Shown: positions 1 to 7,864 of the stretch, piece by piece
How positions within the stretch are numbered: position 1 is the stretch's first letter
How the letters are laid out: every line of letters starts with the position of its first letter
DNA from: DASQBT01 sp049578545
GTDB lineage: Bacteria; Pseudomonadota; Gammaproteobacteria; Burkholderiales; Thiobacillaceae
DNA: 64,000 bases
Reading direction: 5' to 3'
Assembly (NCBI GenBank): GCA_049578545.1
Contig: JBAUMF010000117.1
Span: 1-64,000 of the forward strand
Position numbers and translations under genes: made by a program
The notes under the pieces: generated by a model
What the model was told of the DNA's origin: nothing
Database searches by the model: none
Seen by the model: the letters and a program-made list of their open reading frames with translations, nothing else

Positions 1-127
1 GGGCGACAACATCAGCATCACGGTTGCCCTGATTGCCCCGATTGCCATGGAAGAAGGCCTGCGCTTCGCCATTCGCGAAGGGGGCCGTACCGTCGGCGCC
101 GGCGTGGTGGCAAAAGTCATTGAGTAA
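1..127 (+). CDS. tuf: Elongation factor Tu, C-terminal end (partial)
   Basis: Only the last 41 codons are in the window, read in the frame that starts at base 2 and stops with TAA at 125-127. The peptide contains IAPIAMEEGLRFAIREGG and ends VGAGVVAKVIE, the hallmark of the third beta-barrel domain of EF-Tu, the GTPase that delivers aminoacyl-tRNA to the ribosome. It lies five bases before rpsJ. A tuf copy directly upstream of the S10 operon is the usual arrangement in betaproteobacteria (str operon: rpsL-rpsG-fusA-tuf). The start lies outside the window. Confidence 0.97.
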   Translation, partial: GDNISITVALIAPIAMEEGLRFAIREGGRTVGAGVVAKVIE

Positions 128-132
128 TTGAC

Positions 133-441
133 ATGCAAAAACAGAAAATTCGTATTCGCCTTAAAGCATTCGATTACAAGCTGATCGACCAGTCTGCACT
201 TGAAATTGTGGAAACTGCCAAGCGAACCGGTGCAGTGGTAAAAGGCCCCGTGCCTTTGCCCACGAGTATTGAGCGCTTTGATGTGTTGCGTTCGCCACAC
301 GTCAACAAGACTGCTCGGGATCAGTTTGAAATCCGTACCCATCGTCGTTTGATGGATATCGTGGACCCCACCGATAAAACCGTGGATGCGCTGATGAAGC
401 TGGATCTTCCAGCAGGCGTGGATGTTGAAATCAAGCTTTAA
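133..441 (+). CDS. rpsJ: 30S ribosomal protein S10 (NusE)
   Basis: This 102-residue protein has normal length for S10, which sits in the head of the small subunit and also acts as NusE in transcription antitermination with NusB. Recognisable stretches are KIRIRLKAFDYKLIDQS near the start, GPVPLPTSIERFDVLRSPH in the middle, and THRRLMDIVDPTDKTVDALM near the end. It follows tuf by five bases, so it is probably cotranscribed with the str operon. It is separated from rplC by an unusually long 149-base gap for this operon, which holds a hairpin. Confidence 0.98.
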   Translation: MQKQKIRIRLKAFDYKLIDQSALEIVETAKRTGAVVKGPVPLPTSIERFDVLRSPHVNKTARDQFEIRTHRRLMDIVDPTDKTVDALMKLDLPAGVDVEIKL

Positions 442-543
442 ATAATATTTTGTTGCTTGTATTGCAGGCGAAACGCGAGTAAACTGCGCCGTTTTGCTGT
501 TTGGCCCCGTGTGGGGCAGGTAGCCGGTCAATTGCAATCGGCG

Positions 544-574
544 CCCGGATCAAAATGGATCATCCGGGGCTTTT
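544..574 (+). promoter_or_regulatory. Hairpin plus T-run in the S10 leader before rplC
   Basis: In the 149-base rpsJ-rplC gap, CCCGGAT (544-550) can pair with ATCCGGG (562-568), followed by GC and TTTT at 571-574. This looks like a short intrinsic terminator or attenuator just ahead of the rplC ribosome-binding site (GGAAAG, 581-586). In E. coli the S10 operon is autoregulated by L4 through a leader upstream of rpsJ. A hairpin placed here could modulate read-through from tuf-rpsJ into the rest of the operon. The structure is visible; the function is inferred. Confidence 0.4.
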
Positions 575-590
575 ATAAAAGGAAAGTGAA

Positions 591-1235
591 ATGAGCGTCG
601 GACTCGTCGGCCGCAAGGTTGGCATGACCCGTATCTTCACTGATGACGGAGCCTCCGTCCCGGTGACCGTACTGGATGTGTCGAACAATCGCGTCACTCA
701 GATCAAGACTGAAGCTACGGATGGCTATAACGCCATTCAAGTGACTTTTGGTTCGCGTCGCAACAGTCGGGTCAACAAATCACAGGCAGGCCATTTTGCC
801 AAAGCAGGTGTAGGAGCCGGCGAAGGCATTCGGGAATTCAGCGTCGCTGCAGATGCGGTCACCCAATATCAACCTGGCGCTGCAATCCCGGTAGAAATAT
901 TTCAGCCTGGTCAGATGGTTGATGTGTCTGGTGTAACCCAGGGCAAGGGATTTGCCGGGACCATCAAGCGGCATCATTTCAAGTCCCAGCGTGCATCGCA
1001 TGGCAACTCACGTTCGCATAATGTTCCCGGTTCCATTGGCATGGCTCAGGACCCGGGTCGCGTATTTCCGGGCAAGCGGATGTCAGGTCACTTGGGTAGC
1101 GTAAGCCGTACCGTTCAGAATCTAGAAATCGCTCGTGTGGACAGCGCTCGCGGCTTGCTCCTGGTGAAGGGAGCGGTGCCTGGTTCCAAGGGTGGTGAAG
1201 TGCTCGTGCGTCCTGCAGTGAAGGGAGGTGCCTGA
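591..1235 (+). CDS. rplC: 50S ribosomal protein L3
   Basis: L3 is one of the first proteins to bind 23S rRNA and nucleates large-subunit assembly near the peptidyltransferase centre. The 214-residue product starts with GLVGRKVGMTRIF and carries the conserved central segment QGKGFAGTIKRHHFKSQ followed by SHGNSRSHNVPGSIG, where the methylated glutamine of some L3 proteins lies. A Shine-Dalgarno GGAAAG precedes the ATG. The TGA stop shares one base with the ATG of rplD, indicating translational coupling. Confidence 0.98.
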   Translation: MSVGLVGRKVGMTRIFTDDGASVPVTVLDVSNNRVTQIKTEATDGYNAIQVTFGSRRNSRVNKSQAGHFAKAGVGAGEGIREFSVAADAVTQYQPGAAIPVEIFQPGQMVDVSGVTQGKGFAGTIKRHHFKSQRASHGNSRSHNVPGSIGMAQDPGRVFPGKRMSGHLGSVSRTVQNLEIARVDSARGLLLVKGAVPGSKGGEVLVRPAVKGGA

Positions 1236-1852
1236 TGGATTTGACCGTTATCAACGATCAAGGCAAGCAGGCTTCAAGTCTCGCTGCTTCCGATGAAATC
1301 TTTGGTCGTGCCTACAATGAGGCGCTTGTGCATCAGGTGGTGACGGCATTCATGGCCAATGCTCGCAGTGGCAACAGCAAGCAGAAAGACCGGGAAGAAG
1401 TCAGACACAGCACAAAGAAGCCGTTCCGTCAGAAGGGAACTGGCCGGGCGCGTGCCGGCATGACATCTAGCCCATTGTGGCGTGGAGGCGGTCGTATCTT
1501 CCCCAATACAGGTGAGGAAAACTACGGCCAGAAGGTTAATCGAAAAATGTACCGAGCCGGTGTGGCGACCATACTTTCCCAGCTGGTCCGAGATGGCAAG
1601 CTCAAGGTTGTGGATGGCTTGGGTGTAGATGCACCGAAGACAAGAATTCTTGCCCAGAAACTCAAGGGCATGGGTTATGGCAAGGTCATGATCATCGCCG
1701 ATGACGTGGATGACAACCTGTGGCTGTCTTCACGCAATCTGGTCAATGTCTATGTTGTCGAACCCCATCATGTGGACCCCTGGAGCCTGGTCAAGTTTGG
1801 CAACGTGCTGATGACCAAACAGGCGGTCAAGCAATTTGAGGAGATGTTGTAA
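1235..1852 (+). CDS. rplD: 50S ribosomal protein L4
   Basis: L4 lines the peptide exit tunnel and, in enterobacteria, represses its own operon by binding the mRNA leader. At 205 residues it is full length, with the tunnel-loop motif KKPFRQKGTGRARAG followed by SSPLWRGGGRIF. It overlaps rplC by one base at its start and rplW by one base at its end (TAATGA). Whether L4 regulates this operon here is unknown. Confidence 0.98.
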   Translation: MDLTVINDQGKQASSLAASDEIFGRAYNEALVHQVVTAFMANARSGNSKQKDREEVRHSTKKPFRQKGTGRARAGMTSSPLWRGGGRIFPNTGEENYGQKVNRKMYRAGVATILSQLVRDGKLKVVDGLGVDAPKTRILAQKLKGMGYGKVMIIADDVDDNLWLSSRNLVNVYVVEPHHVDPWSLVKFGNVLMTKQAVKQFEEML

Positions 1853-2157
1853 TGAGCGCTACCAATACCGAGCGTCTGCTCAGGGTGATTCTTGCGCCCG
1901 TGGTCTCGGAAAAAAGCACCCGGGTGGCTGACAAACACAATCAGGTGGTGTTCCGGGTAGTGTCCGATGCAACCAAGCAGGAAATCTCCGCTGCGGTTCA
2001 ACATCTGTTCAAAGTTGAAGTGACGGGCGTTCAGGTTGCCAATGTAAAAGGCAAGGTAAAACGCTCCGGCCGGATCATGGGTCGCCGTCAGGACTGGAAA
2101 AAGGCTTATGTCAGCATCAAACCCGGTCAGGAACTTGACCTGGCAGCTGGGCGGTAA
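1852..2157 (+). CDS. rplW: 50S ribosomal protein L23
   Basis: L23 sits at the exit of the nascent-chain tunnel, where signal recognition particle and trigger factor dock. The 101-residue chain has the family signatures LAPVVSEKST near the N terminus, the long basic loop VKGKVKRSGRIMGRRQDWKK, and the ending KKAYVSIKPGQELD. It is coupled to rplD by a one-base overlap and followed 11 bases later by rplB, which has its own Shine-Dalgarno sequence. Confidence 0.98.
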   Translation: MSATNTERLLRVILAPVVSEKSTRVADKHNQVVFRVVSDATKQEISAAVQHLFKVEVTGVQVANVKGKVKRSGRIMGRRQDWKKAYVSIKPGQELDLAAGR

Positions 2158-2168
2158 GGGAGAACGAT

Positions 2169-2996
2169 ATGGCACTTGTAAAAGTCAAACCTACATCCGC
2201 TGGCCGTCGTGCGGTTGTAAAGGTCATTAATCCCGATCTGCACAAGGGCAAGCCCCATGTACAGCTGCTGGAATCCAAAAAGCGTGGTTCTGGCCGCAAC
2301 AACAACGGCCATATCACCACGCGTCACAAGGGCGGTGGCCACAAGCAGCATTACCGTGTGGTCGACTTCCGTCGCAACAAGGACGGCATTGTAGCCAAGG
2401 TTGAGCGCCTGGAGTATGACCCCAATCGTTCTGCGCACCTTGCGCTACTCTGCTATGCGGATGGCGAGCGACGCTACATTCTTGCACCTCGTGGCGTGGT
2501 TGCCGGAACAGAACTGATTAATGGCGCAGAAGCGCCTATCAAGCCGGGCAACTGCATGCCACTGCGCGTTATCCCGGTCGGGTCAACGATTCACGCTATT
2601 GAGTTGCAGCCCGGAAAGGGCGCGCAGATGGCCCGTGCTGCGGGAACATCCGTTCAGCTTCTGGCGCGCGAAGGCGCTTACGCCCAGTTGCGCTTGCGCT
2701 CTGGTGAGATACGCAAGGTTCACGTTGAGTGCCGCGCAACCCTCGGAGAAGTTGGCAACGAAGAACACAGCCTGCGTTCGATTGGTAAGGCAGGTGCAAA
2801 CCGTTGGCGTGGTATTCGCCCAACGGTACGCGGTGTGGCCATGAACCCGGTCGATCACCCGCATGGGGGTGGTGAAGGTAGAACAGGTGAAGGCAGAGTG
2901 CCTGTCAGCCCATGGGGTACGCCAACAAAGGGTTATCGTACACGCAACAACAAACGCACGAACGGCATGGTCGTCCGTCGCCGTCACGCCAGCTGA
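2169..2996 (+). CDS. rplB: 50S ribosomal protein L2
   Basis: L2 is the largest conserved 23S rRNA-binding protein and is required for subunit joining and peptidyltransferase activity. The 275-residue product contains NNNGHITTRHKGGGHKQHYR, a GNCMPL segment, and the signature MNPVDHPHGGGEGR, which includes the conserved histidine near the catalytic centre. It ends in the usual basic tail. RBS GGGAGAAC lies before the ATG. Convincing overlapping ORFs on the other frames are shadows. Confidence 0.98.
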   Translation: MALVKVKPTSAGRRAVVKVINPDLHKGKPHVQLLESKKRGSGRNNNGHITTRHKGGGHKQHYRVVDFRRNKDGIVAKVERLEYDPNRSAHLALLCYADGERRYILAPRGVVAGTELINGAEAPIKPGNCMPLRVIPVGSTIHAIELQPGKGAQMARAAGTSVQLLAREGAYAQLRLRSGEIRKVHVECRATLGEVGNEEHSLRSIGKAGANRWRGIRPTVRGVAMNPVDHPHGGGEGRTGEGRVPVSPWGTPTKGYRTRNNKRTNGMVVRRRHAS

Positions 2997-3011
2997 TTGA
3001 GGTAAGGGAAA

Positions 3012-3287
3012 ATGTCACGTTCAATCAAAAAAGGACCGTTTATAGATGCCCATCTGTTGAAGAAGGTGGAGGCTGCTCAGGCCAGCAAAGACAAGCGACC
3101 CATCAAGACCTGGTCCCGGCGCTCTACCGTGCTGCCGGAATTTATTGGCCTGACAGTGGCCGTGCACAACGGGCGACAGCATGTTCCGGTATATGTCACC
3201 GAGAACATGGTGGGCCACAAACTTGGCGAGTTCGCGCTGACCCGCACCTTCAAGGGTCACGCAGCCGACAAGAAAGTGAAGAAATAA
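3012..3287 (+). CDS. rpsS: 30S ribosomal protein S19
   Basis: S19 is in the head of the 30S subunit next to S13 and contacts the A-site finger. The 91-residue sequence starts MSRSIKKGPFIDAHLLKKV and contains KTWSRRSTVLPEFIGLTVAVHNGR and the ending LGEFALTRTFKGH, all typical of the family. It follows rplB by 15 bases with an RBS (GGTAAGGG) and precedes rplV by seven. Confidence 0.98.
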   Translation: MSRSIKKGPFIDAHLLKKVEAAQASKDKRPIKTWSRRSTVLPEFIGLTVAVHNGRQHVPVYVTENMVGHKLGEFALTRTFKGHAADKKVKK

Positions 3288-3294
3288 GGAGCCC

Positions 3295-3627
3295 ATGATG
3301 GAAGTTTCCGCATATTTGCGTGGCACCCGCCTTTCCGCTCAAAAAGGCCGGTTGGTGGCTGATCAGGTCCGTGGTCTGCCAGTGGACCGTGCCCTGAATA
3401 TTCTCGCCTTCAGCCCGAAAAAAGGCTCAGAAGTTATCAAGAAGGTACTCGAGTCAGCCATTGCCAATGCAGAACATAATGAGGGTGCTGATATTGACGC
3501 TCTCAAGGTAAAAACCATTTATGTTGACAAAGGTCCCAGCTTGAAACGTTTTGCCGCCCGAGCCAAAGGCCGTGGCAATCGGATAGAAAAGCAGACCTGC
3601 CATATCACCGTGACGGTGGGGGATTAA
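3295..3627 (+). CDS. rplV: 50S ribosomal protein L22
   Basis: L22 extends a beta-hairpin into the exit tunnel, where macrolide-resistance and SecM-stalling mutations map. The product is 110 residues, with ATG codons at 3295 and 3298 both usable after the RBS AAGGAG. Signatures are YLRGTRLSAQKGRLVADQVRG, the central ESAIANAEHN, and the hairpin FAARAKGRGNRIEKQTCHITV. It is one base from rpsC, so the two are probably coupled. Confidence 0.98.
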   Translation: MMEVSAYLRGTRLSAQKGRLVADQVRGLPVDRALNILAFSPKKGSEVIKKVLESAIANAEHNEGADIDALKVKTIYVDKGPSLKRFAARAKGRGNRIEKQTCHITVTVGD

Positions 3628-3628
3628 G

Positions 3629-4336
3629 ATGGGACAAAAAATTCATCCAATCGGGTTTCGTCTTGGTGTTCAGCATACTTGGACGGCAAAATGGTTTGGC
3701 TCCAACAAGGACTTTGCGTCCACGCTTAAGGAGGATTTGAAAGTTCGCGAATATCTTAAGCGCAAGCTGTCAGGTGCATCCATCAGCAAGGTGCTGATCG
3801 AGCGTCCAGCCAAGAATGCACGCATCACCATATTCAGTGCCCGCCCTGGAGTGGTCATTGGCAAGAAAGGTGAGGACATCGAAAAGCTGCGTGCCGATTT
3901 GGCTCGCATGATGTCTGTTCCCGTACATGTCAACATTGAAGAAGTGCGCAAGCCGGAGACGGATGCCCAGATTATTGCCGATGGTATTGCCCAACAGCTT
4001 GAAAAGCGTGTGATGTTCCGTCGTGCCATGAAGCGTGCGATACAGAATGCAATGCGCCTGGGCGCACAAGGTGTCAAGATCATGTGTTCGGGTCGTTTGA
4101 ACGGTGCGGAAATCGCTCGTACCGAATGGTACCGTGAGGGCCGTGTGCCTCTGCATACTCTGCGCGCTGAAATCGATTATGGCGTTGCTGAAGCCAAAAC
4201 CACCTATGGCATTACGGGTATCAAGGTGTGGGTTTACAAGGGTGACAGCCTGAACCGCGGTGATCAGCCTGTTGCGGCCGCCGAGCCTGAAAGGCGCGGC
4301 AAGAAATCAGGAGTGAAGCATGCTGCAGCCAGCTAG
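3629..4336 (+). CDS. rpsC: 30S ribosomal protein S3
   Basis: S3 is at the mRNA entry site and contributes to ribosomal helicase activity. The 235-residue product has the N-terminal MGQKIHPIGFRLG, the KH-type domain with VVIGKKGEDIEKLR (GXXG loop), and the C-terminal domain with GRLNGAEIARTEWYREGRVPLHTLRA. The C terminus is basic and Ala-rich. Its last 17 bases overlap the start of rplP, an overlap common in this operon. Confidence 0.98.
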   Translation: MGQKIHPIGFRLGVQHTWTAKWFGSNKDFASTLKEDLKVREYLKRKLSGASISKVLIERPAKNARITIFSARPGVVIGKKGEDIEKLRADLARMMSVPVHVNIEEVRKPETDAQIIADGIAQQLEKRVMFRRAMKRAIQNAMRLGAQGVKIMCSGRLNGAEIARTEWYREGRVPLHTLRAEIDYGVAEAKTTYGITGIKVWVYKGDSLNRGDQPVAAAEPERRGKKSGVKHAAAS

Positions 4337-4736
4337 AAGAAAATATCGTAAGGAGCAGAAGGGGCGCAACACCGGCGTGGCTACTCGCGGTGCCAAAGTC
4401 AGCTTCGGTGAGTATGGTCTCAAGGCCATCGGCCGCGGGCGTCTGACGGCGCGTCAGATTGAAGCGGCTCGGCGTGCAATGACCCGTCACATCAAGCGGG
4501 GTGGCCGGATATGGATCCGTATTTTCCCGGACAAGCCGATTTCCAAGAAGCCTGCCGAAGTGCGGATGGGTAACGGTAAGGGTACTCCTGAGTACTACGT
4601 TGCTGAAATCCAGCCCGGCAAGATGCTGTATGAAATGGACGGAGTGGATGAAATCCTGGCCCGGGAGGCCTTCCGTCTAGCGGCGGCCAAGCTGCCGATC
4701 CAAACGACTTTTGTCACCCGCATGATCGGGAGTTGA
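4320..4736 (+). CDS. rplP: 50S ribosomal protein L16
   Basis: L16 helps organise the A-site tRNA elbow region of the large subunit. The 138-residue protein begins MLQPARRKYRKEQKGRN, contains FGEYGLKAIGRGRLTARQIEAAR, and has the MGNGKGTPEYYVAEIQPGK segment that identifies the family. Length is normal (about 136-138). The start lies inside rpsC and is supported by the conserved MLQP N terminus. rpmC follows after two bases. Confidence 0.98.
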   Translation: MLQPARRKYRKEQKGRNTGVATRGAKVSFGEYGLKAIGRGRLTARQIEAARRAMTRHIKRGGRIWIRIFPDKPISKKPAEVRMGNGKGTPEYYVAEIQPGKMLYEMDGVDEILAREAFRLAAAKLPIQTTFVTRMIGS

Positions 4737-4738
4737 AT

Positions 4739-4924
4739 ATGAATGCCAAGGAATTGCGCGGTAAATCTCCGGCTGAATTGAATCGAGAACTCGATAGTCT
4801 GCTTCGTGCTCACTTCGCGCTGCGTATGCAGGTTGCCACTCAGCAGTCCAACAAGACTGCCGATCTGGGCAAGTTGCGTCGCGACATTGCACGGGTGAAG
4901 ACTGTTATGCATGAGAAGGGCTAA
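4739..4924 (+). CDS. rpmC: 50S ribosomal protein L29
   Basis: L29 is a small helical-hairpin protein near the tunnel exit, next to L23. I place the start at the ATG at 4739, giving 61 residues starting MNAKELRGKSPAELNREL. An upstream in-frame TTG at 4733 overlaps the rplP stop and would add only two residues. The conserved core is LRMQVATQQSNKTADLGKLRRDIARVKT. rpsQ follows by two bases. Confidence 0.97.
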   Translation: MNAKELRGKSPAELNRELDSLLRAHFALRMQVATQQSNKTADLGKLRRDIARVKTVMHEKG

Positions 4925-4926
4925 CC

Positions 4927-5187
4927 ATGAGTGATACCAAAGTTATTCGCAGCATGACTGGCCGCGTTGTCAGCGACAAAATGGCCAAGACAGTGACCGT
5001 GCTGGTGGAACGTAGCGTAAAGCACCCGCTGATCGGCAAGGTAATACGTCAGTCAAAGAAATACCATGCTCACGATGAAAAGAACGAGTATCGGGATGGC
5101 GATGTGGTTGAGATCCAGGAATCCAAGCCGTATTCCAAGACGAAGACCTGGACCGTGGTTAAGTTAATAGAACGGGCCGCCACATAA
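4927..5187 (+). CDS. rpsQ: 30S ribosomal protein S17
   Basis: S17 is a primary 16S rRNA-binding OB-fold protein of the 30S body. The 86-residue sequence shows RSMTGRVVSDKMAKTVTVLVER, the HPLIGKVIRQSKKYHAHDE segment, and the ending SKTKTWTVVKLIE. It is the last gene before a 155-base gap containing a promoter, so it closes the S10 transcription unit in the E. coli sense. Confidence 0.98.
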   Translation: MSDTKVIRSMTGRVVSDKMAKTVTVLVERSVKHPLIGKVIRQSKKYHAHDEKNEYRDGDVVEIQESKPYSKTKTWTVVKLIERAAT

Positions 5188-5197
5188 GGATAAGGGC

Positions 5198-5226
5198 TTG
5201 ATTTGAAATTTGCGGCAACGTACAAT
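5198..5226 (+). promoter_or_regulatory. Candidate spc-operon promoter
   Basis: In the 155-base gap between rpsQ and rplN, TTGATT at 5198-5203 and TACAAT at 5221-5226 are separated by exactly 17 bases, an almost consensus sigma-70 promoter. The position matches the spc promoter upstream of rplN in E. coli. It would give a leader of roughly 110 bases before rplN (GGAGATTAAATC at its end). Start site and strength are inferred. Confidence 0.65.
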
Positions 5227-5342
5227 TAGACGCTTGGTTTGGGCGCCGTAATAGGCTGCCCGTTGTTTACTCCCCTTACGGGTTCCAAAACTGACGCCGC
5301 GGCTACCTGGCAGCAGGTGCGGGTTAAGTTGGAGATTAAATC

Positions 5343-5711
5343 ATGATTCAAATGCAGTCCCTGCTGGATGTGGCGGACAATACCGGTGCGCGATCCGTTA
5401 TGTGCATCAAAGTGCTCGGTGGCAGTCATCGGCGTTATGCCGGCGTAGGTGACATCATCAAGGTCAGCATCAAGGATGCGGCTCCCCGTGGCCGGGTTAA
5501 GAAAGGCGACGTTTATAACGCCGTGGTGGTTCGTACAGCCAAAGGCGTGCGTCGTCCCGACGGTTCGCTGATCAAGTTTGATGGCAACGCGGCAGTGCTG
5601 CTGAACAACAAGCTTGAACCTATTGGTACCCGCATCTTCGGGCCGGTAACCCGTGAACTCCGTACCGAGCGATTCATGAAGATTGTTTCGCTTGCACCGG
5701 AAGTGCTGTAA
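5343..5711 (+). CDS. rplN: 50S ribosomal protein L14
   Basis: L14 lies at the subunit interface and is where RsfS docks. The 122-residue protein begins MIQMQSLLDVADNTGARSVMCIKVLGG and contains KKGDVYNAVVVRTAKGVRR and IFGPVTRELR, all diagnostic. It is the first gene after the candidate spc promoter and is preceded by GGAGATTAAATC. rplX follows ten bases downstream. Confidence 0.98.
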   Translation: MIQMQSLLDVADNTGARSVMCIKVLGGSHRRYAGVGDIIKVSIKDAAPRGRVKKGDVYNAVVVRTAKGVRRPDGSLIKFDGNAAVLLNNKLEPIGTRIFGPVTRELRTERFMKIVSLAPEVL

Positions 5712-5721
5712 GGAGAACGAT

Positions 5722-6039
5722 ATGGCACGTATTCGCAAAGGTGATCAGGTCATCGTGTTGACCGGCAAGGACAAGGGCAAGCGCGGATCGGTTCTGCGCG
5801 TCTTGGACGATGGCCATGTGGTGGTGGAAGGGATTAATCGGGTCAAGAAGCATCAAAAGCCCAATCCTTTAAAAGGGGCGACAGGTGGGATCGTTGACAA
5901 GGAAATGCCGCTCGATGCGTCCAACGTGGCCCTGTTCAATGCGGGCACGCAAAGGGCGGACAGGGTAGGCTTTAAAGTGCTTGAAGATGGCCGCAAAGTG
6001 CGTGTCTTCAAGTCAAATGGTGAGATGGTGGACGCTTAA
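5722..6039 (+). CDS. rplX: 50S ribosomal protein L24
   Basis: L24 is an assembly initiator protein that binds the 5' part of 23S rRNA. I use the ATG at 5722 (RBS AAGGAGAACG), giving 105 residues starting MARIRKGDQVIVLTGKDKGK, the KOW motif. A longer upstream reading frame would overlap rplN and lacks homology. Further family features are NRVKKHQKPNP and VDKEMPLDASNVALFN. Confidence 0.98.
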   Translation: MARIRKGDQVIVLTGKDKGKRGSVLRVLDDGHVVVEGINRVKKHQKPNPLKGATGGIVDKEMPLDASNVALFNAGTQRADRVGFKVLEDGRKVRVFKSNGEMVDA

Positions 6040-6048
6040 GAGGCAACT

Positions 6049-6588
6049 ATGGCACGTCTGCAAGGTTTTTATCGTGAAACAGTCATACCTGAATTGATGA
6101 AGCAATTCGGCTACAAGTCTGTCATGGAGGTGCCCCGCATCGAAAAAATCACCCTTAACATGGGGGTTGGCGAAGCGGTGGCAGACAAAAAGGTTATGGA
6201 TTTCGCTGTAGGCGACATGCAAAAGATTGCAGGTCAAAAACCGGTAGTGACCAAGTCGCGCAAGTCCATCGCGGGTTTCAAGATTCGTGATGGCTATCCC
6301 ATTGGCTGCAAGGTTACGCTGCGCTCCGCTCGGATGTATGAATTCCTGGATCGCTTGGTGACCATTGCAATTCCGCGAATCCGTGACTTCCGTGGCGTAT
6401 CTTCCAAGTCCTTCGATGGTCGTGGCAACTACAACATGGGGGTGCGAGAGCAAATCATGTTCCCCGAAATCGAGTACGACAAGATCGATGCGCTGCGTGG
6501 CATGAACATCACTATCACCACGACAGCAAAAAGCGATGAAGAGGCCAAGGCCCTGCTTGCCGCGTTTAAATTTCCCTTCAAGAGTTGA
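6049..6588 (+). CDS. rplE: 50S ribosomal protein L5
   Basis: L5 binds 5S rRNA and contacts the P-site tRNA and S13. The 179-residue sequence begins MARLQGFYRETVIPELMKQFGY and contains IEKITLNMGVGEA, the KPVVTKSRKSIAGFKIRDGYPIG region, and GRGNYNMGVREQIMFPEI. It is followed by rpsN after seven bases, as is usual in the spc operon. Confidence 0.98.
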   Translation: MARLQGFYRETVIPELMKQFGYKSVMEVPRIEKITLNMGVGEAVADKKVMDFAVGDMQKIAGQKPVVTKSRKSIAGFKIRDGYPIGCKVTLRSARMYEFLDRLVTIAIPRIRDFRGVSSKSFDGRGNYNMGVREQIMFPEIEYDKIDALRGMNITITTTAKSDEEAKALLAAFKFPFKS

Positions 6589-6595
6589 GGTACGA

Positions 6596-6901
6596 ATGGC
6601 CAAATTGTCCATGATTAACCGCGAGATCAAGCGCGTAAAGCTGGCTACAAAATTTGCCGCCAGGCGTGCTGCGTTGAAGGCGGTTATTGATGATTCCAGA
6701 GCCAGCGACGACGACAAAATGGCCGCTCGCTTGGTTCTGCAAAAGTTGCCCCGCAATGCAAACCCCACCCGCCAGCGCAACCGCTGTGCGCTCACGGGTC
6801 GTCCGCGTGGTGTGTATCGCAAGTTCGGCCTGGCGCGTGGCAAATTGCGCGAGGCCGCCATGCGCGGCGAAGTGCCGGGTATGGTCAAGGCTAGCTGGTA
6901 A
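6596..6901 (+). CDS. rpsN: 30S ribosomal protein S14 (zinc-independent type)
   Basis: S14 stabilises the 30S head near S3 and S10. The ATG at 6596 gives 101 residues. This is the long C-minus form: the zinc-finger CxxC pairs of the short form are absent, and the C-terminal RCALTGRPRGVYRKFGLARGKLRE segment is conserved. No second, zinc-dependent copy is in the window. Confidence 0.98.
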   Translation: MAKLSMINREIKRVKLATKFAARRAALKAVIDDSRASDDDKMAARLVLQKLPRNANPTRQRNRCALTGRPRGVYRKFGLARGKLREAAMRGEVPGMVKASW

Positions 6902-6912
6902 GGGAGAGCGAT

Positions 6913-7305
6913 ATGAGCATGAGTGACCCCATCGCCGATATGCTGACCCGTATCCGTAACGCACAGGCCGTGGAAAAGGCTGTGGTGATGATTCCTTCAT
7001 CCAAGGTGAAGGTGGCCATCGCCCAGGTGCTGAAGGACGAAGGTTATATTGACGGTTTTGCCGTGCGGGGTGATGTAAAACCTGAACTGGAAGTGCAACT
7101 TAAATATTACGCCGGCCGTCCGGTAATCGAAAAGATTGAGCGCGTCAGTAAGCCTGGTTTGCGGATCTATCGTGGCACAAATGATTTGCCCCGCGTAATG
7201 AATGGCTTGGGTGTGGCCATTGTTTCCACTCCCAAGGGTGTGATGACCGACCGCAAGGCTCGCGCCAACGGCGTTGGCGGAGAAGTGTTATGCATCGTTG
7301 CCTAA
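6913..7305 (+). CDS. rpsH: 30S ribosomal protein S8
   Basis: S8 is a primary 16S rRNA-binding protein. In E. coli it is the translational repressor of the spc operon, acting at rplE. The 130-residue product starts MSMSDPIADMLTRIRNAQ and ends with STPKGVMTDRKARANGVGGEVLC, both typical. RBS GGGAGAGCG precedes the ATG. Feedback regulation is plausible but not visible here. Confidence 0.98.
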   Translation: MSMSDPIADMLTRIRNAQAVEKAVVMIPSSKVKVAIAQVLKDEGYIDGFAVRGDVKPELEVQLKYYAGRPVIEKIERVSKPGLRIYRGTNDLPRVMNGLGVAIVSTPKGVMTDRKARANGVGGEVLCIVA

Positions 7306-7315
7306 GGAGCAGGAA

Positions 7316-7846
7316 ATGTCACGTGTAGCCAATAATCCTATTCCCTTACCCAAGGGTGTCGAGGTGACGCTGGGTGATCCGATTACAGTCAAGGGCCCAT
7401 TGGGCAGCTTGACGCAGAAAACCAATGCCGATGTGAAGGTGAGCAGGGAGGGCGAGTCCATTACATTTACTCCCGCCAACGACAGTGTTCAGGCCAATGC
7501 CATGTCCGGCACGATGCGTGCGTTGCTGGCCAATATGGTACAGGGTGTAAGCAAGGGATTTGAAAAGAAGCTGACTTTGGTAGGCGTGGGATATCGAGCA
7601 CAGGCACAGGGTGACGGTGTTAATTTGTCATTGGGCTTTTCTCATCCGGTAGTTCATAAAATGCCTGCAGGCATCAAAGTTGAAACACCTAGCCAGACCG
7701 AGATTCTGGTAAAGGGCATCGATCGGCAGAAAGTTGGTCAGGTGGCAGCAGATATCCGTGGATACCGTCCGCCGGAGCCTTATAAGGGCAAGGGCGTTCG
7801 CTATGCGGACGAAGTGGTGGTCTTGAAAGAGACCAAGAAGAAATAA
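7316..7846 (+). CDS. rplF: 50S ribosomal protein L6
   Basis: L6 lies by the sarcin-ricin loop and stalk base and is needed for late large-subunit assembly. The start is ATG 7316 after the RBS AAGGAG, giving 176 residues beginning MSRVANNPIPLPKGVEV. The two homologous domains are followed by the conserved C-terminal GIDRQKVGQVAADIRGYRPPEPYKGKGVRY. It precedes rplR by 18 bases. Confidence 0.98.
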   Translation: MSRVANNPIPLPKGVEVTLGDPITVKGPLGSLTQKTNADVKVSREGESITFTPANDSVQANAMSGTMRALLANMVQGVSKGFEKKLTLVGVGYRAQAQGDGVNLSLGFSHPVVHKMPAGIKVETPSQTEILVKGIDRQKVGQVAADIRGYRPPEPYKGKGVRYADEVVVLKETKKK

Positions 7847-7864
7847 CCTGTTGAGGAACAGAGC

